Positions 35,701-50,582 of a stretch of DNA of 63,151 nt are shown here, in pieces (positions within the stretch are counted from its first letter, which is position 1; each line of letters opens with the position of its first letter). The stretch comes from Liolophura sinensis. Lineage: Eukaryota > Mollusca > Polyplacophora > Chitonida > Chitonidae. Location: NCBI RefSeq assembly GCF_032854445.1, contig NW_027018184.1:1-63151 (forward strand), given 5' to 3'. The translations under genes were made by a program, and so were the position numbers. The notes below the pieces were generated by a model, which had not been told where the DNA came from, ran no database searches, and saw only the letters and a list, made by a program, of their open reading frames with translations.

Positions 35701-38492
35701 TCCATGGAAACCAGGGAAATTTGCAATTTTTTAAACAGCTGCCGATGCCTGGGCCAATTCCGCATCTTTTAGAACCTTATTGATGTGGTTCAGTGATCAG
35801 TTGTACTTTTTACAGCAGACTGTATCTAGTACCTTTTGTTTTTTATGTACAAATGGTGTGGTTTTTCTACACGTAGATAAAGACATTGAGATTGTCTTGG
35901 ACTTAGAAGTAAGACAATTGCTGGGTGAGTTAAATGGGCTTAGCCCAAAGATTTGACGTCTTCTGGGCTACAGAAGGGCACATAACTTATAGTCAAAAGT
36001 TGAATATAGTAATGACCAGTCGCGATTGTACATAGTAGAATGTATCCGATTTCAATTAACAAAAAGACCAGGCAAAAATGCAAAAGTGGAAAAACTGTTC
36101 CAGTGCTGCTGGTAAGAGGCTAATCCGACGTATTTTGTCACGAGAAATCGAATGGTGCAAACCGCGTTGCTCTCCGACCAATACTTTTGGCTGTAGCGAC
36201 AATTGAATGATCATTGATGTCATAGTCACGTGCCCAGCAACGGCTCTTACTCCATGGAAACCAGGGAAATTTGCAATTTTTTAAACAGCTGCCGATGCCT
36301 GGCCCGATTCCGCATCTTTTAGAACCTTATTGATGTGGGTCAGTGATCAGTTGTACTTTTTACAGCAGACTGTATCTAGTACCTTGTGTTTTTTATGTAC
36401 AAATGGTGTGGTTTTTCTACACGTAGATAAAGACATTGAGATTGTCTTGGACTTAAAAGTAAGACAATTGCTGGATGAGTTAAATGGGCTTAGCCCAAAG
36501 ATTTGACGTCTTCTGGGCTACCGAAGGGCACATAACTTATAGTCAAAAGTTGAATATAGTAATGACCAGTCGCGATTGCACATAGTACAGTGTAGCCGAT
36601 TTCCATTAACAAAAAGACCAGGCAAAAATGCAAAAGTGGAAAAACTGTTCCAGTGCTACTGGTAAGAGGCTAATCCGACATATTTTGTCACGAGAAATCG
36701 AATGGTGCAAACCGCGTTGCTCTGCGACCAATACTTTTGGCTGTAGCGACAATTGAATGATCATTGATGTCATAGTCACGTGCCCAGCAACGGCTCTTAC
36801 TCCATGGAAACCAGGGAAATATGCAATTTTTTAACAGCTGCCGATGCCTGGCCCAATTCCGCATCTATTAGAACCTTATTGATGTGGTTCAGTGATCAGT
36901 TGTACTTTTTACAGCAGACTGTATCTAGTACATTGTGTTTTTTATGTACGAATGGTGTGGTTTTTTCTACACGTAGATAAAGACATTGAGATTGTCTTGG
37001 ACTTAAAAGTAAGACAATTGCTGGATGAGTTAAATGGGCTTAGCCCAAAGATTTGACGTCTTCTGGGCTACCGAAGGGCACATAACGTATAGTTAAAAGT
37101 TGAATATAGTAACGACCAGTCGCGATTGTGCATAGTACAGTGTATCCGATTTCAATTAACAAAAAGACCAGGCAAAAATGCAAAAGTGGAAAAACTGTTC
37201 CAGTGCTGCTGGTAAGAGGCTAATCCGACGTATTTTGTCACGAGAAATCGAATGGTGCAAACCGCGTTGCTCTCCGACCAATACTTTTGGCTGTAGCGAC
37301 AATTGAATGATCATTGATGTCATAGTCACGTGCCCAGCAACGGCTCTTACTCCATGGAAACCAGGGAAATTTGCAATTTTTTAAACAGCTGCCGATGCCT
37401 GGGCCAATTCCGCATCTTTTAGAACCTTATTGATGTGGTTCAGTGATCAGTTGTACTTTTTACAGCAGACTGTATCTAGTACCTTGTGTTTTTTATGTAC
37501 AAATGGTGTGGTTTTTCTATACGTAGATAAAGACATTGAGATTGTCTTGGACTTAGAAGTAAGACAATTGCTGGGTGAGTTAAATGGGCTTAGCCCAAAG
37601 ATTTGACGTCTTCTGGGCTACAGAAGGGCACATAACTTATAGTCAAAAGTTGAATATAGTAATGACCAGTCGCGATTGTACATAGTAGAATGTATCCGAT
37701 TTCAATTAACAAAAAGACCAGGCAAAAATGCAAAAGTGGAAAAACTGTTCCAGTGCTGCTGGTAAGAGACTAATCCGACGTATTTTGTCACGAGAAATCG
37801 AATGGTGCAAACCGCGTTGCTCTCCGACCAATACTTTTGGCTGTAGCGACAATTGAATGATCATTGATGTCATAGTCACGTGCCCAGCAACGGCTCTTAC
37901 TCCATGGAAACCAGGGAAATTTGCAATTTTTTAAACAGCTGCCGATGCCTGGCCCGATTCCGCATCTTTTAGAACCTTATTGATGTGGGTCAGTGATCAG
38001 TTGTACTTTTTACAGCAGACTGTATCTAGTACCTTGTGTTTTTTATGTACAAATGGTGTGGTTTTTCTACACGTAGATAAAGACATTGAGATTGTCTTGG
38101 ACTTAAAAGTAAGACAATTGCTGGATGAGTTAAATGGGCTTAGCCCAAAGATTTGACGTCTTCTGGGCTACCGAAGGGCACATAACGTATAGTTAAAAGT
38201 TGAATATAGTAACGACCAGTCGCGATTGTGCATAGTACAGTGTATCCGATTTCAATTAACAAAAAGACCAGGCAAAAATGCAAAGTGGAAAAACTGTTCC
38301 AGTGCTGCTGGTAAGAGGCTAATCCGACGTATTTTGTCACGAGAAATCGAATGGTGCAAACCGCGTTGCTCTCCGACCAATACTTTTGGCTGTAGCGACA
38401 ATTGAATGATCATTGATGTCATAGTCACGTGCCCAGCAACGGCTCTTACTCCATGGAAACCAGGGAAATTTGCAATTTTTTAAACAGCTGCC

Positions 38493-40140
38493 GATGCCTG
38501 GGCCAATTCCGCATCTTTTAGAACCTTATTGATGTGGTTCAGTGATCAGTTGTACTTTTTACAGCAGACTGTATCTAGTACCTTGTGTTTTTTATGTACA
38601 AATGGTGTGGTTTTTCTATACGTAGATAAAGACATTGAGATTGTCTTTGACTTAGAAGTAAGACAATTGCTGGGTGAGTTAAATGGGCTTAGCCCAAAGA
38701 TTTGACGTCTTCTGGGCTACAGAAGGGCACATAACTTATAGTTAAAAGTTGAATATAGTAACGACCAGTCGCGATTGTGCATAGTACAGTGTATCCGATT
38801 TCAATTAACAAAAAGACCAGGCAAAAATGCAAAAGTGGAAAAACTGTTCCAGTGCTGCTGGTAAGAGGCTAATCCGACGTATTTTGTCACGAGAAATCGA
38901 ATGGTGCAAACCGCGTTGCTCTCCGACCAATACTTTTGGTGGGAGCGACAATTGAATGATCATTGATGTCATAGTCACGTGACCAGCAACGGCTCTTACT
39001 CCATGGAAACCAGGGAAATTTGCAATTTTTTAAACAGCTGCCGATGCCTGGGCCAATTCCGCATCTTTTAGAACCTTATTGATGTGGGTCAGTGATCAGT
39101 TGTACTTTTTACAGCAGACTGTATCTAGTACCTTGTGTTTTTTATGTACAAATGGTGTGGTTTTTCTACACGTAGATAAAGACATTGAGATTGTCTTGGA
39201 CTTAGAAGTAAGACAATTGCTGGGTGAGTTTAATGGGTTTAGCCCAAAGACTTGTCGTCTTCTGGGCTACCGAAGGGCACATAACTTATAGTCAAAAGTT
39301 GAATATAGTAATGACCAGTCGCGATTGCACATAGTACAGTGTAGCCGATTTCCATTAACAAAAAGACCAGGCAAAAATGCAAAGTGGAAAAACTGTTCCA
39401 GTGCTACTGGTAAGAGGCTAATCCGACGTATTTTGTCACGAGAAATCGAATGGTGCAAACCGCGTTGCTCTCCGACCAATACTTTTGGCTGTAGCGACAA
39501 TTGAATGATCATTGATGTCATAGTCACGTGCCCAGCAACGGCTCTTACTCCATGGAAACCAGGGAAATATGCAATTTTTTAACAGCTGCCGATGCCTGGC
39601 CCAATTCCGCATCTATTAGAACCTTATTGATGTAGGTCAGTGATCAGTTGTACTTTTTACAGCAGACTGTATCTAGTACATTGTGTTTTTTATGTACGAA
39701 TGGTGTGGTTTTTCTACACGTAGATAAAGACATTGAGATTGTCTTGGACTTAAAAGTAAGACAATTGCTGGATGAGTTAAATGGGCTTAGCCCAAAGATT
39801 TGACGTCTTCTGGGCTACCGAAGGGCACATAACGTATAGTTAAAAGTTGAATATAGTAACGACCAGTCGCGATTGTGCATAGTACAGTGTATCCGATTTC
39901 AATTAACAAAAAGACCAGGCAAAAATGCAAAAGTGGAAAAACTGTTCCAGTGCTGCTGGTAAGAGGCTAATCCGACGTATTTTGTCACGAGAAATCGAAT
40001 GGTGCAAACCGCGTTGCTCTCCGACCAATACTTTTGGCTGTAGCGACAATTGAATGATCATTGATGTCATAGTCACGTGCCCAGCAACGGCTCTTACTCC
40101 ATGGAAACCAGGGAAATTTGCAATTTTTTAAACAGCTGCC
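38493..40140 (+). repeat. Three-monomer block, copy 2 of 3
   Basis: Same haplotype as 29146-30794 and 48935-50582. The first unit additionally has CTATACGTAG, shared with copy 3 but not copy 1. This places the split of copies 2 and 3 later than that of copy 1. Confidence 0.8.
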
Positions 40141-41880
40141 GATGCCTGGGCCAATTCCGCATCTTTTAGAACCTTATTGATGTGGTTCAGTGATCAGTTG
40201 TACTTTTTACAGCAGACTGTATCTAGTACCTTGTGTTTTTTATGTACAAATGGTGTGGTTTTTCTACACGTAGATAAAGACATTGAGATTGTCTTGGACT
40301 TAGAAGTAAGACAATTGCTGGGTGAGTTAAATGGGCTTAGCCCAAAGATTTGACGTCTTCTGGGCTACCGAAGGGCACATAACTTATAGTCAAAAGTTGA
40401 ATATAGTAATGACCAGTCGCGATTGTACATAGTAGAATGTATCCGATTTCAATTAACAAAAAGACCAGGCAAAAATGCAAAAGTGGAAAAACTGTTCCAG
40501 TGCTGCTGGTAAGAGACTAATCCGACGTATTTTGTGACGAGAAATCGAATGGTGCAAACCGCGTTGCTCTCCGACCAATACTTTTGGCTGTAGCGACAAT
40601 TGAATGATCATTGATGTCATAGTCACGTGCCCAGCAACGGCTCTTACTCCATGGAAACCAGGGAAATTTGCAATTTTTTAAACAGCTGCCGATGCCTGGC
40701 CCGATTCCGCATCTTTTAGAACCTTATTGATGTAGGTCAGTGATCAGTTGTACTTTTTACAGCAGACTGTATCTAGTACCTTGTGTTTTTTATGTACAAA
40801 TGGTGTGGTTTTTCTACACGTAGATAAAGACATTGAGATTGTCTTGGACTTAAAAGTAAGACAATTGCTGGATGAGTTAAATGGGCTTAGCCCAAAGATT
40901 TGACGTCTTCTGGGCTACCAAAGGGCACATAACGTATAGTTAAAAGTTGAATATAGTAACGACCAGTCGCGATTGTGCATAGTACAGTGTATCCGATTTC
41001 AATTAACAAAAAGACCAGGCAAAAATGCAAAAGTGGAAAAACTGTTCCAGTGCTGCTGGTAAGAGACTAATCCGACGTATTTTGTGACGAGAAATCGAAT
41101 GGTGCAAACCGCGTTGCTCTCCGACCAATACTTTTGGCTGTAGCGACAATTGAATGATCATTGATGTCATAGTCACGTGCCCAGCAACGGCTCTTACTCC
41201 ATGGAAACCAGGGAAATTTGCAATTTTTTAAACAGCTGCCGATGCCTGGGCCAATTCCGCATCCTTTAGAACCTTATTGATGTGGGTCAGTGATCAGTTG
41301 TACTTTTTACAGCAGACTGTATCTAGTACATTTTGTTTTTTATGTACAAATGGTGTGGTTTTTCTACACGTAGATAAAGACATTGAGATTGTCTTGGACT
41401 TAAAAGTAAGACAATTGCTGGATGAGTTAAATGGGCTTAGCCCAAAGATTTGACGTCTTCTGGGCTACCGAAGGGCTTATAACTTATAGTCAAAAGTTGA
41501 ATATAATAATGACCAGTCGCAATTGTACATAGTACAGTGTAGCCGATTTCCATTAACAAAAAGACCAGGCAATAATGCAAAGTGAAAAAACTGTTCCAGT
41601 GCTACTGGTAAGAAGCTAATCCGACGTATTTTGTCACGAGAAATCGAATGGTGCAAACCGCGTTGCTCTCCGACCAATACTTTTGGCTGTAGCGACAATT
41701 GAATGATCATTGATGTCATAGTCACGTGCCCAGCAACGGCTCTTACTCCATGGAAACCAGGGAAATTTGCAATTTTTTAAACAGCTGCCGATGCCTGGGC
41801 CAATTCCGCATCCTTTAGAACCTTATTGATGTGGGTCAGTGATCAGTTGTACTTTTTACAGCAGACTGTATCTAGTACAT

Positions 41881-44800
41881 TTTGTTTTAAATGGTGTGGT
41901 TTTTCTACACGTAGATAAAGACATTGAGATTGTCTTGGGACTTAAAAGTAAGACAATTGCTGGATGAGTTAAATGGGGCTTAGCCCAAAGATTTGACGTC
42001 TTCTGGGCTACCGAAGGGCACATAACTTATAGTCAAAAGTTGAATATAATAATGACCAGTCGCAATTGTACATAGTACAGTGTAGCCGATTTCCATTAAC
42101 AAAAAGACCAGGCAATAATGCAAAGTGGAAAAACTGTTCCAGTGCTACTGGTAAGAAGCTAATCCGACGTATTTTGTCACGAGAAATCGAATGGTGCAAA
42201 CCGCGTTGCTCTCCGACCAATACTTTTGGCTGTAGCCACAATTGAATGATCATTGATGTCATAGTCACGTGCCCAGCAACGGCTCTTACTCCATGGAACC
42301 AGGGAAATATGCAATTTTTTTAAACAGCTGCCGATGCCTGGCCCAATTCCGCAATCTATTAGAACCTTATTGATGTGGTTCAGTGATCAGTTGTACTTTT
42401 ACAGCAGACTGTATCTAGTACATTGTGTTTTTTATGTACGAATGGTGTGGTTTTTCTACACGTAGATAAAGACATTGAGATTGTCTTGGACTTAAAAGTA
42501 AGACAATTGCTGATGAGTTAAATGGGCTTAGCCCAAAGATTTGACGTCTTCTGGGCTACCGAAGGGCACATAACGTATAGTTAAAAGTTGAATATAGTAA
42601 CGACCAGTCGCGATTGTGCATAGTACAGTGTATCCGATTTCAATTAACAAAAAGACCAGGCAAAAATGCAAAAGTGGAAAAACTGTTCCAGTGCTGCTGG
42701 TAAGAGGCTAATCCGACGTATTTTGTCACGAGAAATCGAATGGTGCAAACCGCGTTGGCTCTCCGACCAATACTTTTGGCTGTAGCGACAATTTGAATGA
42801 TCATTGATGTCATAGTCACGTGCCCAGCAACGGCTCTTACTCCATGGAAACCAGGGAAATTTGCAATTTTTTAAACAGCTGCCGATGCCTGGGCAATTCC
42901 GCATCTTTTAGAACCTTATTGATGTGGGTCAGTGATCAGTTGTACTTTTTACAGCAGACTGTATCTAGTACCTTGTGTTTTTTATGTACAAATGGTGTGG
43001 TTTTTCTACACGTAGATAAAGACATTGAGATTGTCTTGGACTTAAAAGTAAGACAATTGCTGGATGAGTTAAATGGGCTTAGCCCAAAGATTTGACGTCT
43101 TCTGGGCTACCGAAGGGCACATAACGTATAGTTAAAAGTTGAATATAGTAACGACCAGTCGCGATTGTGCATAGTACAGTGTATCCGATTTCAATTAACA
43201 AAAAGACCAGGCAAAAATGCAAAAGTGGAAAAACTGTTCCAGTGCTGCTGGTAAGAGGCTAATCCGACGTATTTTGTCACGAGAAATCGAATGGTGCAAA
43301 CCGCGTTGCTCTCCGACCAATACTTTTGGCTGTAGCGACAATTGAATGATCATTGATGTCATAGTCACGTGCCCAGCAACGGCTCTTACTCCATGGAAAC
43401 CAGAGAAATTTGCAATTTTTAAACAGCTGCCGATGCCTGGGCCAATTCCGCATCTTTTAGAACCTTATTGATGTGGGTCAGTGATCAGTTGTACTTTTTA
43501 CAGCAGACTGTATCTAGTACCTTGTGTTTTTTATGTACAAATGGTGTGGTTTTTCTACACGTAGATAAAGACATTGAGATTGTCTTGGACTTAAAAGTAA
43601 AACAATTGCTGGATGAGTTAAATGGGCTTAGCCCAAAGATTTGACGTCTTCTGGGCTACCGAAGGGCACATAACGTATAGTTAAAAGTTGAATATAGTAA
43701 CGACCAGTCGCGATTGTGCATAGTACAGTGTATCCGATTTCAATTAACAAAAAGACCAGGCAAAAATGCAAAAGTGGAAAAACTGTTTCATTGCTGCTGG
43801 TAAGAGGCTAATCCGACGTATTTTGTCACGAGAAATCGAATGGGCAAACCGCGTTGCTCTCCGACCAATACTTTTGGCTGTAGCGACAATTGATGATTAT
43901 TGATGTCATAGTCACCGTGCCCAGCAAACGGCTCTTACTCCATGGAAACCAGGGAAATTTGCAATTTTTTAAACAGCTGCGATGCCTGGGCCAATTCCGC
44001 ATCTTTTAGAACCTTATTGATGTGGTTCAGTGATCAGTTGTACTTTTTACAGCAGACTGTATCTATACCTTGTGTTTTTTATGTACAAATGGTGTGGTTT
44101 TTCTACACGTAGATAAAGACATTGAGATTGTCTTGGACTTAGAAGTAAGACAATTGCTGGGTGAGTTTTTTTAAAAATGGGCTTAGCCCAAAGATTTGGA
44201 CGTCTTCTGGCTACCGAAGGGCACATAACTTATAGTCAAAAGTTGAATATAGTAATGACCAGTCGCGATTGTACATAGTAGAATGTATCCGATTTCAATT
44301 AACAAAAAGACCAGGCAAAAATGCAAAAGTGGAAAAACTGTTCCAGTGCTGCTGGTAAGAGACTAATCCGACGTATTTTGTGACGAGAAATCGAATGGTG
44401 CAAACCGCGTTGCTCTCCGAACAATACTTTTGGCTGTAGCGACAATTGAATGATCATTGATGTCATAGTCACGTGCCCAGCAACGGCCTCTTACTCCATG
44501 GAAACCAGGGAAATTTGCAATTTTTTAAACAGCTGCCGATGCCTGGCCCGATTCCGGCATCTTTAGAACCTTATTGATGTAGGTCAGTGATCAGTTGTAC
44601 TTTTTACAGCAGACTGTATCTAGTACCTTGTGTTTTTTATGTACAAATGTGTGGGTTTTTCTACACGTAGATAAAGACATTGAGATTGTCTTGGACTTAA
44701 AAGTAAGACAATTGCTGGATGAGTTAAATGGGCTTAGCCCAAAGATTTGACGTCTTCTGGGCTACCCAAAGGGCACATAACGTATAGTTAAAAGTTGAAT

Positions 44801-45450
44801 ATAGTAACGACCAGTCGCGATTGTGCATAGTACAGTGTATCCGATTTCAATTAACAAAAAGACCAGGCAAAAATGCAAAAGTGGAAAAACTGTTCCAGTG
44901 CTGCTGGTAAGAGACTAATCCGACGTATTTTGTGACGAGAAATCGAATGGTGCAAACCGCGTTGCTCTCCGACCAATACTTTTGGCTGTAGCGACAATTG
45001 AATGATCATTGATGTCATAGTCACGTGCCCAGCAACGGCTCTTACTCCATGGAAACCAGGGAAATTTGCAATTTTTTAAACAGCTGCCGATGCCTGGGCC
45101 AATTCCGCATCCTTTAGAACCTTATTGATGTGGGTCAGTGATCAGTTGTACTTTTTACAGCAGACTGTATCTAGTACATTTTGTTTTTTATGTACAAATG
45201 GTGTGGTTTTTCTACACGTAGATAAAGACATTGAGATTGTCTTGGACTTAAAAGTAAGACAATTGCTGGATGAGTTAAATGGGCTTAGCCCAAAGATTTG
45301 ACGTCTTCTGGGCTACCGAAGGGCTTATAACTTATAGTCAAAAGTTGAATATAATAATGACAGTCGCAATTGTACATAGTACAGTGTAGCCGATTTCCAT
45401 TAACAAAAAGACCAGGCAATAATGCAAAGTGAAAAAACTGTTTCCAGTGC
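41881..45450 (+). repeat. Indel-rich segment of the array, probable low-quality consensus
   Basis: About thirty private indels or odd changes occur in 3.6 kb, whereas neighbouring units of the same types have almost none. Examples: loss of eight bases at about 41887 (ATTTTGTTTTAAATGG), GGGGCTT near 41976, CGCAATCTATT near 42351, GTTGGCTC near 42756, GGGCAATTCC near 42893, CACCGTGCC near 43913, CAGCAAACGG near 43926, a seven-base expansion at about 44164 (T7A5), GGCCTCTT near 44485, CCGGCATC near 44556 and TACCCAAAG near 44765. Monomer lengths here are 543, 551, 548, 549, 557 and 551 bp. The pattern is that of uncorrected long-read sequence and not of the substitution-dominated drift elsewhere. 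Confidence 0.7.
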
Positions 45451-48400
45451 TACTGGTAAGAAGCTAATCCGACGTATTTTGTCACGAGAAATCGAATGGT
45501 GCAAACCGCGTTGCTCTCCGACCAATACTTTTGGCTGTAGCCACAATTGAATGATCATTGATGTCATAGTCACGTGCCCAGCAACGGCTCTTACTCCATG
45601 GAAACCAGGGAAATTTGCAATTTTTTAAACAGCTGCCGATGCCTGGGCCAATTCCGCATCCTTTAGAACCTTATTGATGTGGGTCAGTGATCAGTTGTAC
45701 TTTTTACAGCAGACTGTATCTAGTACATTTTGTTTTTTATGTACGAATGGTGTGGTTTTTCTACACGTAGATAAAGACATTGAGATTGTCTTGGACTTAA
45801 AAGTAAGACAATTGCTGGATGAGTTAAATGGGCTTAGCCCAAAGATTTGACGTCTTCTGGGCTACCGAAGGGCACATAACGTATAGTTAAAAGTTGAATA
45901 TAGTAACGACCAGTCGCGATTGTGCATAGTACAGTGTATCCGATTTCAATTAACAAAAAGACCAGGCAAAAATGCAAAAGTGGAAAAACTGTTCCAGTGC
46001 TGCTGGTAAGAGACTAATCCGACGTATTTTGTCACGAGAAATCGAATGGTGCAAACCGCGTTGCTCTCCGACCAATACTTTTGGCTGTAGCGACAATTGA
46101 ATGATCATTGATGTCATAGTCACGTGACCAGCAACGGCTCTTACTCCATGGAAACCAGGGAAATTTGCAATTTTTTAAACAGCTGCCGATGCCTGGGCCA
46201 ATTCCGCATCTTTTAGAACCTTATTGATGTGGTTCAGTGATCAGTTGTACTTTTTACAGCAGACTGTATCTAGTACCTTGTGTTTTTTATGTACAAATGG
46301 TGTGGTTTTTCTACACGTAGATAAAGACATTGAGATTGTCTTGGACTTAGAAGTAAGACAATTGCTGGGTGAGTTAAATGGGCTTAGCCCAAAGATTTGA
46401 CGTCTTCTGGGCTACAGAAGGGCACATAACTTATAGTCAAAAGTTGAATATAGTAATGACCAGTCGCGATTGTACATAGTAGAATGTATCCGATTTCAAT
46501 TAACAAAAAGACCAGGCAAAAATGCAAAAGTGGAAAAACTGTTCCAGTGCTGCTGGTAAGAGGCTAATCCGACGTATTTTGTCACGAGAAATCGAATGGT
46601 GCAAACCGCGTTGCTCTCCGACCAATACTTTTGGCTGTAGCGACAATTGAATGATCATTGATGTCATAGTCACGTGCCCAGCAACGGCTCTTACTCCATG
46701 GAAACCAGGGAAATTTGCAATTTTTTAAACAGCTGCCGATGCCTGGCCCGATTCCGCATCTTTTAGAACCTTATTGATGTGGGTCAGTGATCAGTTGTAC
46801 TTTTTACAGCAGACTGTATCTAGTACCTTGTGTTTTTTATGTACAAATGGTGTGGTTTTTCTACACGTAGATAAAGACATTGAGATTGTCTTGGACTTAA
46901 AAGTAAGACAATTGCTGGATGAGTTAAATGGGCTTAGCCCAAAGATTTGACGTCTTCTGGGCTACCGAAGGGCACATAACTTATAGTCAAAAGTTGAAGA
47001 TAGTAATGACCAGTCGCGATTGCACATAGTACAGTGTAGCCGATTTCCATTAACAAAAAGACCAGGCAAAAATGCAAAGTGGAAAAACTGTTCCAGTGCT
47101 ACTGGTAAGAGGCTAATCCGACATATTTTGTCACGAGAAATCGAATGGTGCAAACCGCGTTGCTCTCCGACCAATACTTTTGGCTGTAGCGACAATTGAA
47201 TGATCATTGATGTCATAGTCACGTGCCCAGCAACGGCTCTTACTCCATGGAAACCAGGGAAATATGCAATTTTTTAACAGCTGCCGATGCCTGGCCCAAT
47301 TCCGCATCTATTAGAACCTTATTGATGTGGTTCAGTGATCAGTTGTACTTTTTACAGCAGACTGTATCTAGTACATTGTGTTTTTTATGTACGAATGGTG
47401 TGGTTTTTCTACACGTAGATAAAGACATTGAGATTGTCTTGGACTTAAAAGTAAGACAATTGCTGGATGAGTTAAATGGGCTTAGCCCAAAGATTTGACG
47501 TCTTCTGGGCTACCGAAGGGCACATAACGTATAGTTAAAAGTTGAATATAGTAACGACCAGTCGCGATTGTGCATAGTACAGTGTATCCGATTTCAATTA
47601 ACAAAAAGACCAGGCAAAAATGCAAAAGTGGAAAAACTGTTCCAGTGCTGCTGGTAAGAGGCTAATCCGACGTATTTTGTCACGAGAAATCGAATGGTGC
47701 AAACCGCGTTGCTCTCCGACCAATACTTTTGGCTGTAGCGACAATTGAATGATCATTGATGTCATAGTCACGTGCCCAGCAACGGCTCTTACTCCATGGA
47801 AACCAGGGAAATTTGCAATTTTTTAAACAGCTGCCGATGCCTGGGCCAATTCCGCATCTTTTAGAACCTTATTGATGTGGTTCAGTGATCAGTTGTACTT
47901 TTTACAGCAGACTGTATCTAGTACCTTGTGTTTTTTATGTACAAATGGTGTGGTTTTTCTATACGTAGATAAAGACATTGAGATTGTCTTGGACTTAGAA
48001 GTAAGACAATTGCTGGGTGAGTTAAATGGGCTTAGCCCAAAGATTTGACGTCTTCTGGGCTACAGAAGGGCACATAACTTATAGTCAAAAGTTGAATATA
48101 GTAATGACCAGTCGCGATTGTACATAGTAGAATGTATCCGATTTCAATTAACAAAAAGACCAGGCAAAAATGCAAAAGTGGAAAAACTGTTCCAGTGCTG
48201 CTGGTAAGAGACTAATCCGACGTATTTTGTCACGAGAAATCGAATGGTGCAAACCGCGTTGCTCTCCGACCAATACTTTTGGCTGTAGCGACAATTGAAT
48301 GATCATTGATGTCATAGTCACGTGCCCAGCAACGGCTCTTACTCCATGGAAACCAGGGAAATTTGCAATTTTTTAAACAGCTGCCGATGCCTGGCCCGAT

Positions 48401-48934
48401 TCCGCATCTTTTAGAACCTTATTGATGTGGGTCAGTGATCAGTTGTACTTTTTACAGCAGACTGTATCTAGTACCTTGTGTTTTTTATGTACAAATGGTG
48501 TGGTTTTTCTACACGTAGATAAAGACATTGAGATTGTCTTGGACTTAAAAGTAAGACAATTGCTGGATGAGTTAAATGGGCTTAGCCCAAAGATTTGACG
48601 TCTTCTGGGCTACCGAAGGGCACATAACGTATAGTTAAAAGTTGAATATAGTAACGACCAGTCGCGATTGTGCATAGTACAGTGTATCCGATTTCAATTA
48701 ACAAAAAGACCAGGCAAAAATGCAAAGTGGAAAAACTGTTCCAGTGCTGCTGGTAAGAGGCTAATCCGACGTATTTTGTCACGAGAAATCGAATGGTGCA
48801 AACCGCGTTGCTCTCCGACCAATACTTTTGGCTGTAGCGACAATTGAATGATCATTGATGTCATAGTCACGTGCCCAGCAACGGCTCTTACTCCATGGAA
48901 ACCAGGGAAATTTGCAATTTTTTAAACAGCTGCC

Positions 48935-50582
48935 GATGCCTGGGCCAATTCCGCATCTTTTAGAACCTTATTGATGTGGTTCAGTGATCAGTTGTACTTT
49001 TTACAGCAGACTGTATCTAGTACCTTGTGTTTTTTATGTACAAATGGTGTGGTTTTTCTATACGTAGATAAAGACATTGAGATTGTCTTTGACTTAGAAG
49101 TAAGACAATTGCTGGGTGAGTTAAATGGGCTTAGCCCAAAGATTTGACGTCTTCTGGGCTACAGAAGGGCACATAACTTATAGTTAAAAGTTGAATATAG
49201 TAACGACCAGTCGCGATTGTGCATAGTACAGTGTATCCGATTTCAATTAACAAAAAGACCAGGCAAAAATGCAAAAGTGGAAAAACTGTTCCAGTGCTGC
49301 TGGTAAGAGGCTAATCCGACGTATTTTGTCACGAGAAATCGAATGGTGCAAACCGCGTTGCTCTCCGACCAATACTTTTGGTGGGAGCGACAATTGAATG
49401 ATCATTGATGTCATAGTCACGTGACCAGCAACGGCTCTTACTCCATGGAAACCAGGGAAATTTGCAATTTTTTAAACAGCTGCCGATGCCTGGGCCAATT
49501 CCGCATCTTTTAGAACCTTATTGATGTGGGTCAGTGATCAGTTGTACTTTTTACAGCAGACTGTATCTAGTACCTTGTGTTTTTTATGTACAAATGGTGT
49601 GGTTTTTCTACACGTAGATAAAGACATTGAGATTGTCTTGGACTTAGAAGTAAGACAATTGCTGGGTGAGTTTAATGGGTTTAGCCCAAAGACTTGTCGT
49701 CTTCTGGGCTACCGAAGGGCACATAACTTATAGTCAAAAGTTGAATATAGTAATGACCAGTCGCGATTGCACATAGTACAGTGTAGCCGATTTCCATTAA
49801 CAAAAAGACCAGGCAAAAATGCAAAGTGGAAAAACTGTTCCAGTGCTACTGGTAAGAGGCTAATCCGACGTATTTTGTCACGAGAAATCGAATGGTGCAA
49901 ACCGCGTTGCTCTCCGACCAATACTTTTGGCTGTAGCGACAATTGAATGATCATTGATGTCATAGTCACGTGCCCAGCAACGGCTCTTACTCCATGGAAA
50001 CCAGGGAAATATGCAATTTTTTAACAGCTGCCGATGCCTGGCCCAATTCCGCATCTATTAGAACCTTATTGATGTAGGTCAGTGATCAGTTGTACTTTTT
50101 ACAGCAGACTGTATCTAGTACATTGTGTTTTTTATGTACGAATGGTGTGGTTTTTCTACACGTAGATAAAGACATTGAGATTGTCTTGGACTTAAAAGTA
50201 AGACAATTGCTGGATGAGTTAAATGGGCTTAGCCCAAAGATTTGACGTCTTCTGGGCTACCGAAGGGCACATAACGTATAGTTAAAAGTTGAATATAGTA
50301 ACGACCAGTCGCGATTGTGCATAGTACAGTGTATCCGATTTCAATTAACAAAAAGACCAGGCAAAAATGCAAAAGTGGAAAAACTGTTCCAGTGCTGCTG
50401 GTAAGAGGCTAATCCGACGTATTTTGTCACGAGAAATCGAATGGTGCAAACCGCGTTGCTCTCCGACCAATACTTTTGGCTGTAGCGACAATTGAATGAT
50501 CATTGATGTCATAGTCACGTGCCCAGCAACGGCTCTTACTCCATGGAAACCAGGGAAATTTGCAATTTTTTAAACAGCTGCC
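48935..50582 (+). repeat. Three-monomer block, copy 3 of 3
   Basis: Matches copy 2 (38493-40140) with no difference that I noticed, including GTAGGTCAG in the third unit. It is carried by the 19-monomer duplication. Confidence 0.8.
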
